Below are positions 6,671 to 14,749 of a stretch of DNA of 52,105 nt, piece after piece. The notes under the pieces were generated by a model that was not told the DNA's origin, made no database searches, and saw nothing but the letters and a program-made list of their open reading frames with translations. Within the stretch, counting starts at the first letter, position 1; each line of letters starts with the position of its first letter. The DNA lies in NCBI GenBank assembly GCA_944326535.1, contig CALVEJ010000004.1:1-52105 (forward strand). Reading direction: 5' to 3'. The translations under genes were made by a program, and so were the position numbers. This DNA is from Candidatus Gastranaerophilales bacterium. Its GTDB lineage: Bacteria; Cyanobacteriota; Vampirovibrionia; Gastranaerophilales; Gastranaerophilaceae.

Positions 6671-8926
6671 ATGAGCGAAAATACAAAAAAAACTGAAGAA
6701 CAACAAGAGGGCATGTTGAACAAATATGCCCTTGTTCTTACATCGATAAAAGGCATCGGGGTAAAAACATTCAGCTATCTTATTCCGGAAGATTTGAAGC
6801 CCAAAATAAAAATCGGACAGCCTCTGCTTGTGCCATTTGGCAGAATGGGGCTGATAAATGCATTTGTTGTAGGATTTTCAAATTACCTTCCGGAAGGAAT
6901 AAAAGCAAAAAATATTTCAAAAATTCTTGATGAAACCCCGATTTTTGATGTAGATTATCTAAAGTTTCTTGAATGGGTTGCGGATTATTACTTTTGTTCC
7001 ATCCAAAATGTGCTGGAATGTGCCGTACCTTTAAAATTTTTAAATGCAGAGAAAAAAGAACTCAGCCAAAAGTTTGTTGAATTTGTAACATTCGGAAACG
7101 CAAATAAACGACAGAAAGAAATTCTCGAATTACTTGAACAGACCGGCAAAATAAATATTGCCGATTTTGAAAAAGCTGCAAAAACTACCCGTGCAACATT
7201 AAAAAAACTTGAAAATACGGGCTGTATAAAAATTACGGAAGAAAAAATTTACAGAAACCCTCTTGAAATATTTAAAACAAACAACCCGCCGGAACCATTC
7301 CCCAAACTCACGGAAGAGCAGACTGCTGCATATGAAAAAATAGAAAGCCATCTGGGTTCATATGAAAAAATACTGCTTCACGGTGTAACATCTTCAGGAA
7401 AAACAGAAGTATATTTTAAAGCAATACAAGAAGTTCTGAAACAGGGAAAAAATGTTCTTTTTCTGGCACCGGAAATCGCTCTTGCTTCTGTTTTGACAAA
7501 ACGGCTTGCAAAAAGATTTGGTACGGAAATTACGGCAATATGGCACTCAGGTATTTCTGAAGGAGAAAAATTTGACGTATGGCAGAAAATTAAAAACAAT
7601 GAAATCAGAATTCTTGCAGGTGCACGCTCAGCAGTGTTTGCTCCGTTAAAAAACATCGGGCTGATTATAATTGACGAAGAACATGAAAGCGCCTACAAAC
7701 AGACCATGCCTGCTCCAAGATACGATGCAAGAACCGTTGCCCAAAAACTTGCACAGCTCAACAATGCACCCCTTGTTCTCGGCAGTGCAACGCCGGATGT
7801 AAGTTCATATTACTATGCAAAAAATACCGGCAGCCTTATTAAGATGAAAAAGCGCTACAATGATTACCCGCTGGCAAAAGTCCGGGTAATAGACATGAAA
7901 GAAGAACGTTTCAGAGCAAACAACGGAATTTTTTCAAAAGCTCTTGTAAATGCTGTAGAAGAAAATTTAAGAGATAAAAAACAGACAATTATCCTTATGA
8001 ACAGGCGTGGTTTTTCTACCTATACCCAGTGTCTTGCCTGCGGGGAAGTAATACAATGTCCAAACTGCGCAATTCCTTTGATTTTTCATTCCCAAACCCA
8101 GACTCTTAAGTGCCACTATTGCGACCATGAAGAACCAATGCCCGTGAAATGTCCCAAGTGTGAAAGCGAAGCTTTAAAAAACTGCGGAACGGGTGTTCAA
8201 AAAGTGGAATTGATTGCACAAAAACTCTTTCCGGATGCAAAAATAGTGCGTCTTGACAGTGATGCTCTTGCAAAAAAGAACCTGCATATAGAAATTCTTG
8301 ATGAATTTTCAAAGGGAAATATAGATATACTGATAGGAACACAAATGCTGGCAAAAGGACTGGACAACCCGAATGTCACGCTGGTCGGTGTAATTAATGC
8401 GGACAACAGCTTCAACCTGCCGGATTTTCGCTCGAGTGAAAGAGGATTTCAACTGCTGACACAGGTTGCAGGACGGGCAGGAAGAGGAGATAATCCGGGT
8501 GAAGTATACTTTCAAACATACAATCCAGAATTTTTTGCACTTGAGACAGCAAAAGAACAGGATTACGAAAGTTTTTACAAAACGGAAATTCAGTCCCGTG
8601 AAGACTTTGATTATCCTCCGTTCAGCAAAATAATTCGTATAATTTTGTCTTCGAAAAATCAGTATCGTGCAGAACGCTCCGCTCAGGAAATTGCAATGCG
8701 ATTGAATGATGTTGTCAACAAAATGCAAATTTCAGAACCACTTTCAATTCTCGGTCCGGTTGCATGCGTAATTGAAAAACTGCAGGAGCGGTATCGTTTT
8801 CAAATTTTGATAAAAAACAAACTTGAAGAAAAAGGACATAGGTTTATACATTCTTTTTTATCGCAGATAAAACTGCCTGACGATATAAAACTTACTGTAG
8901 ATGTTGACCCGCTGGATATTTTATAG
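6671..8926 (+). CDS. priA: Primosomal protein N' (PriA helicase)
   Basis: The 751-residue protein is the replication-restart helicase PriA. It has an N-terminal 3'-DNA-end binding region (LVPFGRMGLINAFVVGF), Walker A GVTSSGKTEVY (about residues 240-250), DEEH Walker B, and a zinc-binding insertion with paired cysteines (CLACGEVIQCPNC, then CHYCDHEEPMPVKCPKC). The helicase C-terminal motif LTQVAGRAGRGDNPG follows. Length is normal. The ATG at 6671 has no good ribosome site and the 15-bp gap suggests coupling to the PC4-like gene; an ATG at 6713 would remove a polar 14-residue extension and cannot be excluded. Confidence 0.96.
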   Translation: MSENTKKTEEQQEGMLNKYALVLTSIKGIGVKTFSYLIPEDLKPKIKIGQPLLVPFGRMGLINAFVVGFSNYLPEGIKAKNISKILDETPIFDVDYLKFLEWVADYYFCSIQNVLECAVPLKFLNAEKKELSQKFVEFVTFGNANKRQKEILELLEQTGKINIADFEKAAKTTRATLKKLENTGCIKITEEKIYRNPLEIFKTNNPPEPFPKLTEEQTAAYEKIESHLGSYEKILLHGVTSSGKTEVYFKAIQEVLKQGKNVLFLAPEIALASVLTKRLAKRFGTEITAIWHSGISEGEKFDVWQKIKNNEIRILAGARSAVFAPLKNIGLIIIDEEHESAYKQTMPAPRYDARTVAQKLAQLNNAPLVLGSATPDVSSYYYAKNTGSLIKMKKRYNDYPLAKVRVIDMKEERFRANNGIFSKALVNAVEENLRDKKQTIILMNRRGFSTYTQCLACGEVIQCPNCAIPLIFHSQTQTLKCHYCDHEEPMPVKCPKCESEALKNCGTGVQKVELIAQKLFPDAKIVRLDSDALAKKNLHIEILDEFSKGNIDILIGTQMLAKGLDNPNVTLVGVINADNSFNLPDFRSSERGFQLLTQVAGRAGRGDNPGEVYFQTYNPEFFALETAKEQDYESFYKTEIQSREDFDYPPFSKIIRIILSSKNQYRAERSAQEIAMRLNDVVNKMQISEPLSILGPVACVIEKLQERYRFQILIKNKLEEKGHRFIHSFLSQIKLPDDIKLTVDVDPLDIL

Positions 8927-8990
8927 AGTTTCTGTATTGTTTTCAATTCCGAATTAGCTTTTAAAATATTTTGTTAAGTTTTGTAATAAG

Positions 8991-9008
8991 TTTACTCAAA
9001 TGAGTAAA
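8991..9008. other. Palindrome TTTACTCA-AA-TGAGTAAA
   Basis: Perfect 8-bp arms around AA, 64 bp after the priA stop and followed by a T-rich stretch. It could form a 6-bp stem with a 6-nt loop and act as a weak priA terminator, or be a protein-binding palindrome. It lies in a 328-bp gene-free gap (8927-9254) in which I found no credible ORF; that gap also has an orphan terminator at 9136. Confidence 0.35.
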
Positions 9009-9135
9009 TTTTTCATCTTGAGACATCTTATAAAAGTGCGAAGTGTTTAACCCCCCAAAAAATTAAGTGTGAAAGTTTTATTAATAACTCCATAAACTCT
9101 ATAACCTAACTACCAAAATTACTAACCGAATCAAT

Positions 9136-9163
9136 GCCTTTGTCTTAGTGTCAAAGGCTTTTT
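9136..9163 (+). terminator. Rho-independent terminator in the priA-9255 gap
   Basis: GCCTTTG (9136-9142) pairs with CAAAGGC (9152-9158) over a 9-nt loop, followed by TTTTT. It lies 210 bp beyond the priA stop and 90 bp before the next gene, so it ends either a long priA 3' UTR or a small unannotated RNA. Confidence 0.75.
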
Positions 9164-9254
9164 ATTTTACAAATTGTAAACATTGTTAAAATACCGGCAA
9201 TTTTTAGAGTTCACATGTTTTTATTTATATATAGAGTTTAGAAAAAGGAAAACT

Positions 9255-9491
9255 ATGGGCTTTGAAATTCCAAAAATAAATATGTTCCAGCAGCCGGTAT
9301 CACAAATAGGTGCCGTTGGTTCCAGAGGAACCCAGGCTGCAGGCGGCTCTCACAAAACAACCGGAGGACAAACGCCTTATGATGCAGATATGGCAGATTT
9401 CAAACGCTTTTTGCCTGCATTCAACGGAACAGGAGAACTCCGCCCGAATAATGCTGAAGCCGGTTCAAAACTTCAAATGCTTTACGCATAA
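9255..9491 (+). CDS. Small hypothetical protein, Gly/Gln/Ala-rich
   Basis: A 78-residue protein beginning MGFEIPKINMFQQP with a low-complexity middle (GSRGTQAAGGSHKTTGGQTP) and a hydrophilic end. The start at 9255 is preceded by AAAAAGGA; an upstream in-frame ATG (9183) would add residues over an AT-rich leader and lacks a ribosome site. No signal peptide or membrane segment is visible. It faces the small gene at 9540-9809 across a shared bidirectional terminator. I do not recognise the family; coding status rests on the ribosome site, codon use and terminator. Confidence 0.65.
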   Translation: MGFEIPKINMFQQPVSQIGAVGSRGTQAAGGSHKTTGGQTPYDADMADFKRFLPAFNGTGELRPNNAEAGSKLQMLYA

Positions 9492-9503
9492 TAACAAATG
9501 TAA

Positions 9504-9541
9504 TAAAAAAGAAGCCTTGATTTATCAGGGCTTCTTTTTTT
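9504..9541. terminator. Bidirectional terminator between two small genes
   Basis: GAAGCCTTGA (9511-9520) pairs with TCAGGGCTTC (9525-9534) over a 4-nt loop (one G-T wobble). Seven T residues follow on the plus strand, and an A run before it (9504-9510) gives a T tract on the minus strand, so it can serve both convergent genes. Confidence 0.88.
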
Positions 9542-9809
9542 AATGTCTTGGTTTTTTGAATGTTTTTATAAAATCTGCCGCTTTTTGCAAAATAGTTTCA
9601 TCCTTTTTGTTTTGTTCTTCCTCGGGAATAAAAACATCATTTTCATCCTGAGATTGAAAAACATCTATTTCTTTATTTTCCTCTTTTTCATCTTTCTTTT
9701 TTCTTCCACGCTGAAAATAGCCCAAATTACCGCCGCCGCCGTTGTTAAACATACTCTGGGCTTCTTGTATTCCAAATTTAGGACTCGGACCGTTAATACC
9801 GAATGACAT
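9540..9809 (-). CDS. Small charged hypothetical protein
   Basis: An 89-residue protein: a Gly/Asn-rich N-terminus (SMFNNGGGGNLGYF), a highly charged middle (RGRKKKDEKEENKEIDVF) and a C-terminal helix-like end (ETILQKAADFIKTFKKPRH). No signal peptide or known domain is seen. The ribosome site is weak. It converges on the 78-residue gene at 9255 and overlaps the terminator by two bases. A 365-bp gap separates it from the divergent SLH gene. I do not recognise it. Confidence 0.6.
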   Translation of the reverse strand: MSFGINGPSPKFGIQEAQSMFNNGGGGNLGYFQRGRKKKDEKEENKEIDVFQSQDENDVFIPEEEQNKKDETILQKAADFIKTFKKPRH

Positions 9810-10096
9810 CGTTTTTACTCATTCTATTTTTAGTGACACAGAGAAATAACACCTATCTAACTATATTATATACTATCTCCGTAACAATTTAAACCCCATG
9901 GTACTACTGCGTTTGAGTGAAATTGTGAAAAAACATATAATTTCAGCTCAAAAAGTATTAAAAACCAGTCTAAATATTATAATTCCAAAATTTAAATAGC
10001 CCGCAAAGGTAACCGTTTCTGGCAATGTTTTTTTAAAGGTTTCACCGTAATAATGCAACATAAGAAGTCAAAAAAGTTCTTACAAAATATTATCGT

Positions 10097-10148
10097 AAAT
10101 TGGATTTGAATCTGTTTGAGCAGTAAAAACTCTTATGGTATCCAATTT
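10097..10148 (+). promoter_or_regulatory. Inverted repeat in the leader of the SLH gene
   Basis: AAATTGGAT (10097-10105) and ATCCAATTT (10140-10148) are perfect 9-bp arms that end 26 bp before the ATG; an inner GAG/CTC pair lies between them. If transcribed, this forms a stem just ahead of the strong AAGGAGGG ribosome site. The gap 9810-10174 is otherwise AT-rich, with -10-like TATATTATATACTAT on either strand and an unexplained GCCCGCAAAGGTAACCG stretch near 10000. Confidence 0.4.
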
Positions 10149-10174
10149 CAGTTTGTTTAATTAAGGAGGGAAAG

Positions 10175-12292
10175 ATGACAATTAACAAACTTACACTTGC
10201 CGCAGCTTTAACCATAGGTTTGATGGCAGGTACTATGAACTCGGGGATTGCCAGTAATGTAGATATTTCAAATTTAGATATGTCAAAACTTGCTGCATGC
10301 CCGATATCCGGCTGTCAGGCAGATGTCACTCCTGACACTGCCGTTTGTCCTTGCGCACCGGCACCAAAAGAAGATTGCGGCTGCAACACCGGATGTGCTG
10401 CACCATGTGATCCGTGCAATACATGTGCACCGGTAGATCCTTGCAACCCCTGTGAAGCAGCAGCTCCGCCATGCGACTGTCAGCCGGTTGTTCAATCCGT
10501 ATGCAATTCTCAGTATGACGGAAAATCACTTTCAAAACAGCATTACGCCTACCCTGCAAACATTTATTCAGACAGCCAGATGGTAGGTTCACAGGCAAAC
10601 AACGTTATTATCGGTGAAAGTGCTGGATGCGGATGTCCTATTGCGCCTTCTCAGGGCGTAATGGTTTCTGATCTGCCAACCTGCGGATGTGCCTGCGGGG
10701 AAGGTATTACAACAGGTGCTGCATCTGATATGCCGGTTCTCGGTGTTCAATCCGTTGATTTAAATCAAATCATTACAGGCGGTGCCGCTCCTGTGGCAAC
10801 TACCGGATGCCCTGTTGAAATGCAGACTTCTTCGGGCATGGAAGTAATTAAACGCAGCATTATTCCTTACAATCCGCCTATCACCGGCGGTGCATCTCCT
10901 ATCACGGGAGCTTCATCATTTGAAGATGTTCCGGACGGTTTCTGGGCAGGATGTGATATCAATCTGCTTGCAGAAAACAAAGTTGTTGCCGGTTATCCCG
11001 ACAGAACATTCAAGCCGAATCTTCCCGTTACCCGTGCAGAAATAGCTTCTATGGCTGTTAACGGATTTAACCTCAGAGGATGCGGCTGCCCCAAAAAGAC
11101 ATTCAAAGATGTTCCTGCCGACCACTGGGCAAATCAGGCCATCAACACAGCCGTTTCAAACGGTATAATGGACGGTTATCCAAACGATTTGTTCAAACCA
11201 AACAAACCTGTTTCCAGAGCAGAAGCAATGGTTGCGCTTGCCAAAGGTATTCCGTGTGAAATGGACAACTGCAAAGCAGACGAAATTCTCAGCAAATACT
11301 GTGACGGAAACAAAGTTCCTGCCTGGGCAAAAATCCCTGTAGCAAAAGCAATTGAAACAGGTGCTTTAAAAGACATTCCAAACTCAAACGAAATTCAGGC
11401 ATGCAAAGATGCAAGCCGTGCTGATGTTGCATCTATGCTTGAAGCAGTGAGAGTTGCAATGGGCTATTCCAAAAAAGATGTAGCTTATACAGCACCTGAT
11501 TGCGGATGCACAGGCGGAGCCGCATTTGTAGCAAAAGATGAAGTTGTTACAATCCCGACACTCTGCTTGAAGTTCGAAGATGAAATTAACGCCAAAACAG
11601 CAAACATCGGCGACAGATTTGCAGCAAAAACAACAGAATCCGTAACAATCAACGGTCAAACATTCCCTGCGGGCTCCAATGTTTACGGTAAAGTTACGGA
11701 AGTAGACAGACCTACAGGAAACTGCAAAGGCGGCTTGAAACTTTCATTCGAAAGAATTCAATGCCACGACTGCAAGGCAGATTTGCCGCAGCAAGTTTTG
11801 ACCGCACAGGTTAAAACTGACAAAAAACCGAATTTCTTTGCAAAAGTAATTGAAGCTCCGTTCTCATGGGCAGGAAGTATTGTCGGTACTGTGGGCAGAA
11901 CAGTCGGCGGTGCTGTAATTGCAGCAGGAAATGCGGTTGAACATGTTTCTGACGGCGTCGGTCTTACACTTGGTGAAACTCTTCAAGGTCAATTGCCTGC
12001 AGCGGGCAGAAGCTTGATGGATGCATCAAAAGCACTTGTTAAAGCTCCTATTGACCTTACAAGAACTGCTTTATCAGGAACACTCGGTCTTTTACAGACT
12101 ACAGGAGACGAAGTTGCTTACCTTGTAGACCCGAAAGGCAACAGAATTACTTCTGTTAACCCGAGAGAAAACATTACTGTAGCATTCGGATGCAGCTCCT
12201 GCACAGGATGCGCTGCCCCTGTTGAACCTTGCAACCCCTGCGCACAACCGGCGCCATGTGATTGCAACAATGACTGCGGATGCGGTAAATAG
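10175..12292 (+). CDS. Cys-rich SLH-domain surface protein
   Basis: A 705-residue exported protein. Residues 1-27 look like a signal peptide (KLTLAAALTIGLMAGTMNSG). Residues 42-111 hold about 15 cysteines in CxxC, CxC and CDPCNTC arrangements. Two clear SLH repeats follow (FEDVPDGFWAGCDINLLAEN with GYPDRTFKPNLPVTRAE; FKDVPADHWANQAINTAVSN with GYPNDLFKPNKPVSRAE) plus a degenerate third near residue 400. A beta-rich module (INAKTANIGDRFAAKTTESV to VYGKVTEV) precedes an Ala/Gly-rich region and a second Cys cluster ending CDCNNDCGCGK. SLH domains bind cell-wall polysaccharide. There is no obvious SLH-porin barrel. A strong AAGGAGGG site suggests high expression. Disulphide cross-linking is inference. 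Confidence 0.85.
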   Translation: MTINKLTLAAALTIGLMAGTMNSGIASNVDISNLDMSKLAACPISGCQADVTPDTAVCPCAPAPKEDCGCNTGCAAPCDPCNTCAPVDPCNPCEAAAPPCDCQPVVQSVCNSQYDGKSLSKQHYAYPANIYSDSQMVGSQANNVIIGESAGCGCPIAPSQGVMVSDLPTCGCACGEGITTGAASDMPVLGVQSVDLNQIITGGAAPVATTGCPVEMQTSSGMEVIKRSIIPYNPPITGGASPITGASSFEDVPDGFWAGCDINLLAENKVVAGYPDRTFKPNLPVTRAEIASMAVNGFNLRGCGCPKKTFKDVPADHWANQAINTAVSNGIMDGYPNDLFKPNKPVSRAEAMVALAKGIPCEMDNCKADEILSKYCDGNKVPAWAKIPVAKAIETGALKDIPNSNEIQACKDASRADVASMLEAVRVAMGYSKKDVAYTAPDCGCTGGAAFVAKDEVVTIPTLCLKFEDEINAKTANIGDRFAAKTTESVTINGQTFPAGSNVYGKVTEVDRPTGNCKGGLKLSFERIQCHDCKADLPQQVLTAQVKTDKKPNFFAKVIEAPFSWAGSIVGTVGRTVGGAVIAAGNAVEHVSDGVGLTLGETLQGQLPAAGRSLMDASKALVKAPIDLTRTALSGTLGLLQTTGDEVAYLVDPKGNRITSVNPRENITVAFGCSSCTGCAAPVEPCNPCAQPAPCDCNNDCGCGK

Positions 12293-12312
12293 TTGAAATC
12301 TTTTCTCAAAAC

Positions 12313-12349
12313 AAAAAAAGGCATAGGTTTTCAAAAATCTATGCCTTTT
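12313..12349. terminator. Bidirectional terminator between the SLH gene and comM
   Basis: AAAAGGCATAG (12316-12326) pairs with CTATGCCTTTT (12339-12349) around a 12-nt loop. The plus strand ends in TTTT and the minus strand continues with seven T residues. It lies between two convergent stop codons, five bases from the comM stop. Confidence 0.85.
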
Positions 12350-12353
12350 GGTT

Positions 12354-13907
12354 TTAAATATTTTCATTTTCAACAAAATTTCTATATTGCAAAGCCTGTG
12401 CAATATGTGAGCTGTCAATATTCTCACTTGCATCCAGATCCGCAATTGTTCTTGCAAGTTTCAATATTCTGTCATAAGAACGTCCTGACAAGTTGAATTT
12501 TGATATGGCTCCCCGCAAAAGATTTTCACTCTTTTCATCAAGCTTGCAAAAGATTTTTATATATTCTGCAGTAAGCTGTGAATTTGTTAAAATAGGATAA
12601 TCTTTATATCTTTCAACCTGTATTTTTCTTGCTTTTACAACTCTTTCTCTGATTTGCGAGGAAGATTCACTTTTTACTCCCGTATTCAAAAGCTCTTCTG
12701 TAGAGAGTCTCGGGACTTCGATTTGTATATCAATTCTGTCGAGAAGAGGTCCTGAGAGTCTGGAACGGTAGCGTTGAATTTGAAAATCATTGCACGTACA
12801 TTGTTTTGCTTTGTCTCCCAAATACCCGCAGGGACAAGGGTTCATGGCACCAAGAAGCATAAAATCCGCCGGATAAGTGACACGTGTTTGGGCCCTTGAT
12901 ATTACAACCTCGCCGTCTTCTAAAGGCTGTCTCAAAACCTCAAGCACCTGTCTGGGAAATTCGACAATCTCATCCAAAAACAAGACTCCCCTGTGCGCAA
13001 GAGTAATTTCACCGGGTTTCGGATTGGGACCTCCGCCTATTATACCGATTGCAGAAGCCGTATGATGAACGGTTCTGAAGGGTCGTTTGTTTATCAGAGG
13101 ATTGTCCGGATGGAGAAGCCCTGATACGCTGTAAATTTTTGTCAGCTCTATGGCTTCTTCCAGCTCAAGAGGCGGAAGAATAGAGGCAAAACATTTTGCA
13201 AGAAGAGTTTTTCCCGAACCGGGAGGTCCCGACATCAAAAGATTATGTCCGCCTGCAGCGGCAATTTCCATTGCTTTTTTGGCTTTAAGCTGTCCTTTTA
13301 CATCTTTAAAATCAAATTCATATTTTGTAGTGGTGTAAGGATTTAAATAGTCTTCTATATCTATCTCGCAAACATCCAGTTCTTTTTTTTCTTCTTTGTT
13401 TACGCCAAAGTGACAAACAACATCTCTCAGTGTCTCTGCTGACAAAACTTTTATTCCCGGCACAAGTGCGGCTTCTTTTGCGTTTTCTTTCGGTACAACC
13501 ACTTTTGTAATATTAAAATCTTTTAACCCTGCAACAATAGGCAATACACCGTTCACTGCCCTCAATGAACCATCCAGAGACAACTCGCCGAGAAATGCCG
13601 TGTCTTTCATTTCTGTCTCATCAACAACCCCGTCTCTTGCAAGAATACCCATTGCTATTGGCAGGTCATAGTTTGTTCCGACTTTTTTTATGTCCGCCGG
13701 AGCCAGATTTATTACTACTTTCTGGTTTGGGAAACTGTATCCGGAGTTTTTTATTGCCGAGCGGACTCTTTCTTTTGCCTCGGAAATCGCAGCATCGGGA
13801 AGCCCCACAATCACAACGCCCGGAATAGATTGGACAAGGTCAACTTCAACAAGAATTTTATAAGATTCTATACCTAATACTGTAGATGTAATTACCTGAG
13901 ATACCAT
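12354..13907 (-). CDS. comM: YifB/ComM-family Mg-chelatase-like AAA ATPase
   Basis: The 517-residue protein has the three-part ComM/YifB layout: N-terminal Lon-protease-like domain (TSTVLGIESYKILVEVDLVQ, then VGLPDAAISEAKERVRSA), central AAA+ domain with Walker A GPPGSGKT and Walker B VLFLDEIVEF, and a C-terminal Mg-chelatase-like region (GRSYDRILKLARTIADL). A Cys-rich stretch (MNPCPCGYLGDKAKQCTC) is typical. ComM is a hexameric helicase promoting branch migration in natural transformation; wider roles are likely in non-competent bacteria. The ATG follows AGGATAAAG. It lies divergent from lexA, with no SOS box of its own seen. Confidence 0.93.
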   Translation of the reverse strand: MVSQVITSTVLGIESYKILVEVDLVQSIPGVVIVGLPDAAISEAKERVRSAIKNSGYSFPNQKVVINLAPADIKKVGTNYDLPIAMGILARDGVVDETEMKDTAFLGELSLDGSLRAVNGVLPIVAGLKDFNITKVVVPKENAKEAALVPGIKVLSAETLRDVVCHFGVNKEEKKELDVCEIDIEDYLNPYTTTKYEFDFKDVKGQLKAKKAMEIAAAGGHNLLMSGPPGSGKTLLAKCFASILPPLELEEAIELTKIYSVSGLLHPDNPLINKRPFRTVHHTASAIGIIGGGPNPKPGEITLAHRGVLFLDEIVEFPRQVLEVLRQPLEDGEVVISRAQTRVTYPADFMLLGAMNPCPCGYLGDKAKQCTCNDFQIQRYRSRLSGPLLDRIDIQIEVPRLSTEELLNTGVKSESSSQIRERVVKARKIQVERYKDYPILTNSQLTAEYIKIFCKLDEKSENLLRGAISKFNLSGRSYDRILKLARTIADLDASENIDSSHIAQALQYRNFVENENI

Positions 13908-13942
13908 TGTAGCTTTATCCTATCATAAATATTCCGCTCATA

Positions 13943-13970
13943 TTGACTTTTATGGACACATGTCTATAAT
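13943..13970 (+). promoter_or_regulatory. lexA promoter with SOS-type operator
   Basis: TTGACT (13943-13948), a 16-bp spacer and TATAAT (13965-13970) form a good promoter. The palindrome TATGGACACATGTCTATA (13951-13968) fills the spacer and overlaps the -10. Nearly the same 18-mer lies in the umuC promoter at 14589-14606, giving consensus TATRGACANNTGTCTATA. Position and sharing between lexA and umuC support a LexA operator, so lexA would be autoregulated. Confidence 0.8.
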
Positions 13971-13995
13971 AATATTATAGAGGATTTTACGATTT

Positions 13996-14571
13996 ATGTT
14001 AAGTGAAAAACAAAAAACTTTTTTTGAAAACCTGAAAAAAACCTATGGCAAAGAGCCTTTGCCCAGTTTTGAAAACATTGCAAAAGATTTTGGTTTTAAA
14101 CACAAAAATTCTGTCTGGCAGTATTTTAATAAACTAAAAGAACAGGATTTAATAAGAGAAAAAAACGGAAAGTTCTTTATAAATCCCGAATATTTCGGGG
14201 CTATTTTGTTTACGTCTTCCGTTAGAGCCGGATTTGCTACGGTAGCGGAAGACTCTGTAGAAAGAAGAATATCATTGGATGAAAGTTTCGATCTGGACAA
14301 TCCGTCCGTATTTGTTTTTAATGTCTCTGGTGACTCCATGGTTAATGCGGGTATTTTTGACGGAGACAAAGTTATCGTCAAAAAAACTCCGAATGCCAAA
14401 GACGGAGATATTGTGCTTGCATATATAGACAACGGATACACACTCAAAACCTACAGGCAGAAAAACGGAAAAGTCTGGCTTCAACCGGAAAATCCTGATT
14501 ATCCCATAATAGAGCCAAGAGAGGTTTTGACTATTTTTGGTGTAGCCACGGGGATTGCAAGATTTTTTTAA
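13996..14571 (+). CDS. lexA: LexA-type SOS repressor
   Basis: A 191-residue repressor/autoprotease. Residues 1-68 form a winged-helix DNA-binding domain (SFENIAKDFGFKHKNSVWQY). The cleavage site is the Ala-Gly in SVRAGFATVAED (about residues 76-77). The S24 peptidase domain follows, with catalytic Ser in SGDSMVNAGI and catalytic Lys in GYTLKTY. RecA-stimulated self-cleavage would release SOS genes. The DNA-binding domain separates it from UmuD, which lacks one. It sits just before umuC, and both promoters carry the same operator. The N-terminal helix-turn-helix is diverged from E. coli LexA, in keeping with an unusual operator. Confidence 0.9.
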   Translation: MLSEKQKTFFENLKKTYGKEPLPSFENIAKDFGFKHKNSVWQYFNKLKEQDLIREKNGKFFINPEYFGAILFTSSVRAGFATVAEDSVERRISLDESFDLDNPSVFVFNVSGDSMVNAGIFDGDKVIVKKTPNAKDGDIVLAYIDNGYTLKTYRQKNGKVWLQPENPDYPIIEPREVLTIFGVATGIARFF

Positions 14572-14579
14572 AAATCATG

Positions 14580-14608
14580 TTGACATTTTATAGACAGTTG
14601 TCTATAAT
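14580..14608 (+). promoter_or_regulatory. umuC promoter with SOS-type operator
   Basis: TTGACA (14580-14585), a 17-bp spacer and TATAAT (14603-14608) form a near-consensus promoter. The perfect palindrome TATAGACAGTTGTCTATA except for its centre (14589-14606) covers the spacer and -10. It starts nine bases after the lexA stop, so umuC has its own SOS-regulated promoter. Confidence 0.82.
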
Positions 14609-14655
14609 AAAATTGTCAAGAAAAAATCATCCTTCCTAATAGATAAATTAAAACT

Positions 14656-14735
14656 ATGACGAAGCGGAACAGTGTACTTTTCGACTTAGGTTAAAATTTG
14701 CAGATCTCAACATGTCTGTTCCGCTTTATTTTTTT
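14656..14735 (+). ncRNA. Hairpin-terminated umuC leader / candidate SOS small RNA
   Basis: Between the promoter and umuC, AAGCGGAACAG (14662-14672) pairs perfectly with CTGTTCCGCTT (14716-14726) over a 43-nt loop, followed by TATTTTTTT: an intrinsic terminator shape 15 bp before the umuC start. Transcripts starting near 14615 would end near 14735 unless the hairpin is prevented. A 12-codon ORF (14656-14694, MTKRNSVLFDLG) starts just before the left arm, without a clear ribosome site. It may be an attenuator or the terminator of a ~120-nt SOS-induced RNA. Confidence 0.55.
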
Positions 14736-14749
14736 AAGGGAACCCCAAT

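Noticed and set aside
9990-10040. Cyclic-di-GMP riboswitch before the SLH gene
   Set aside because: GCAAAGG is suggestive but the flanking helices and the GEMM receptor sequences cannot be built.
13996-14571. UmuD instead of LexA
   Set aside because: A full N-terminal winged-helix domain is present and the gene has its own operator, so it is LexA. No separate umuD exists in the window.
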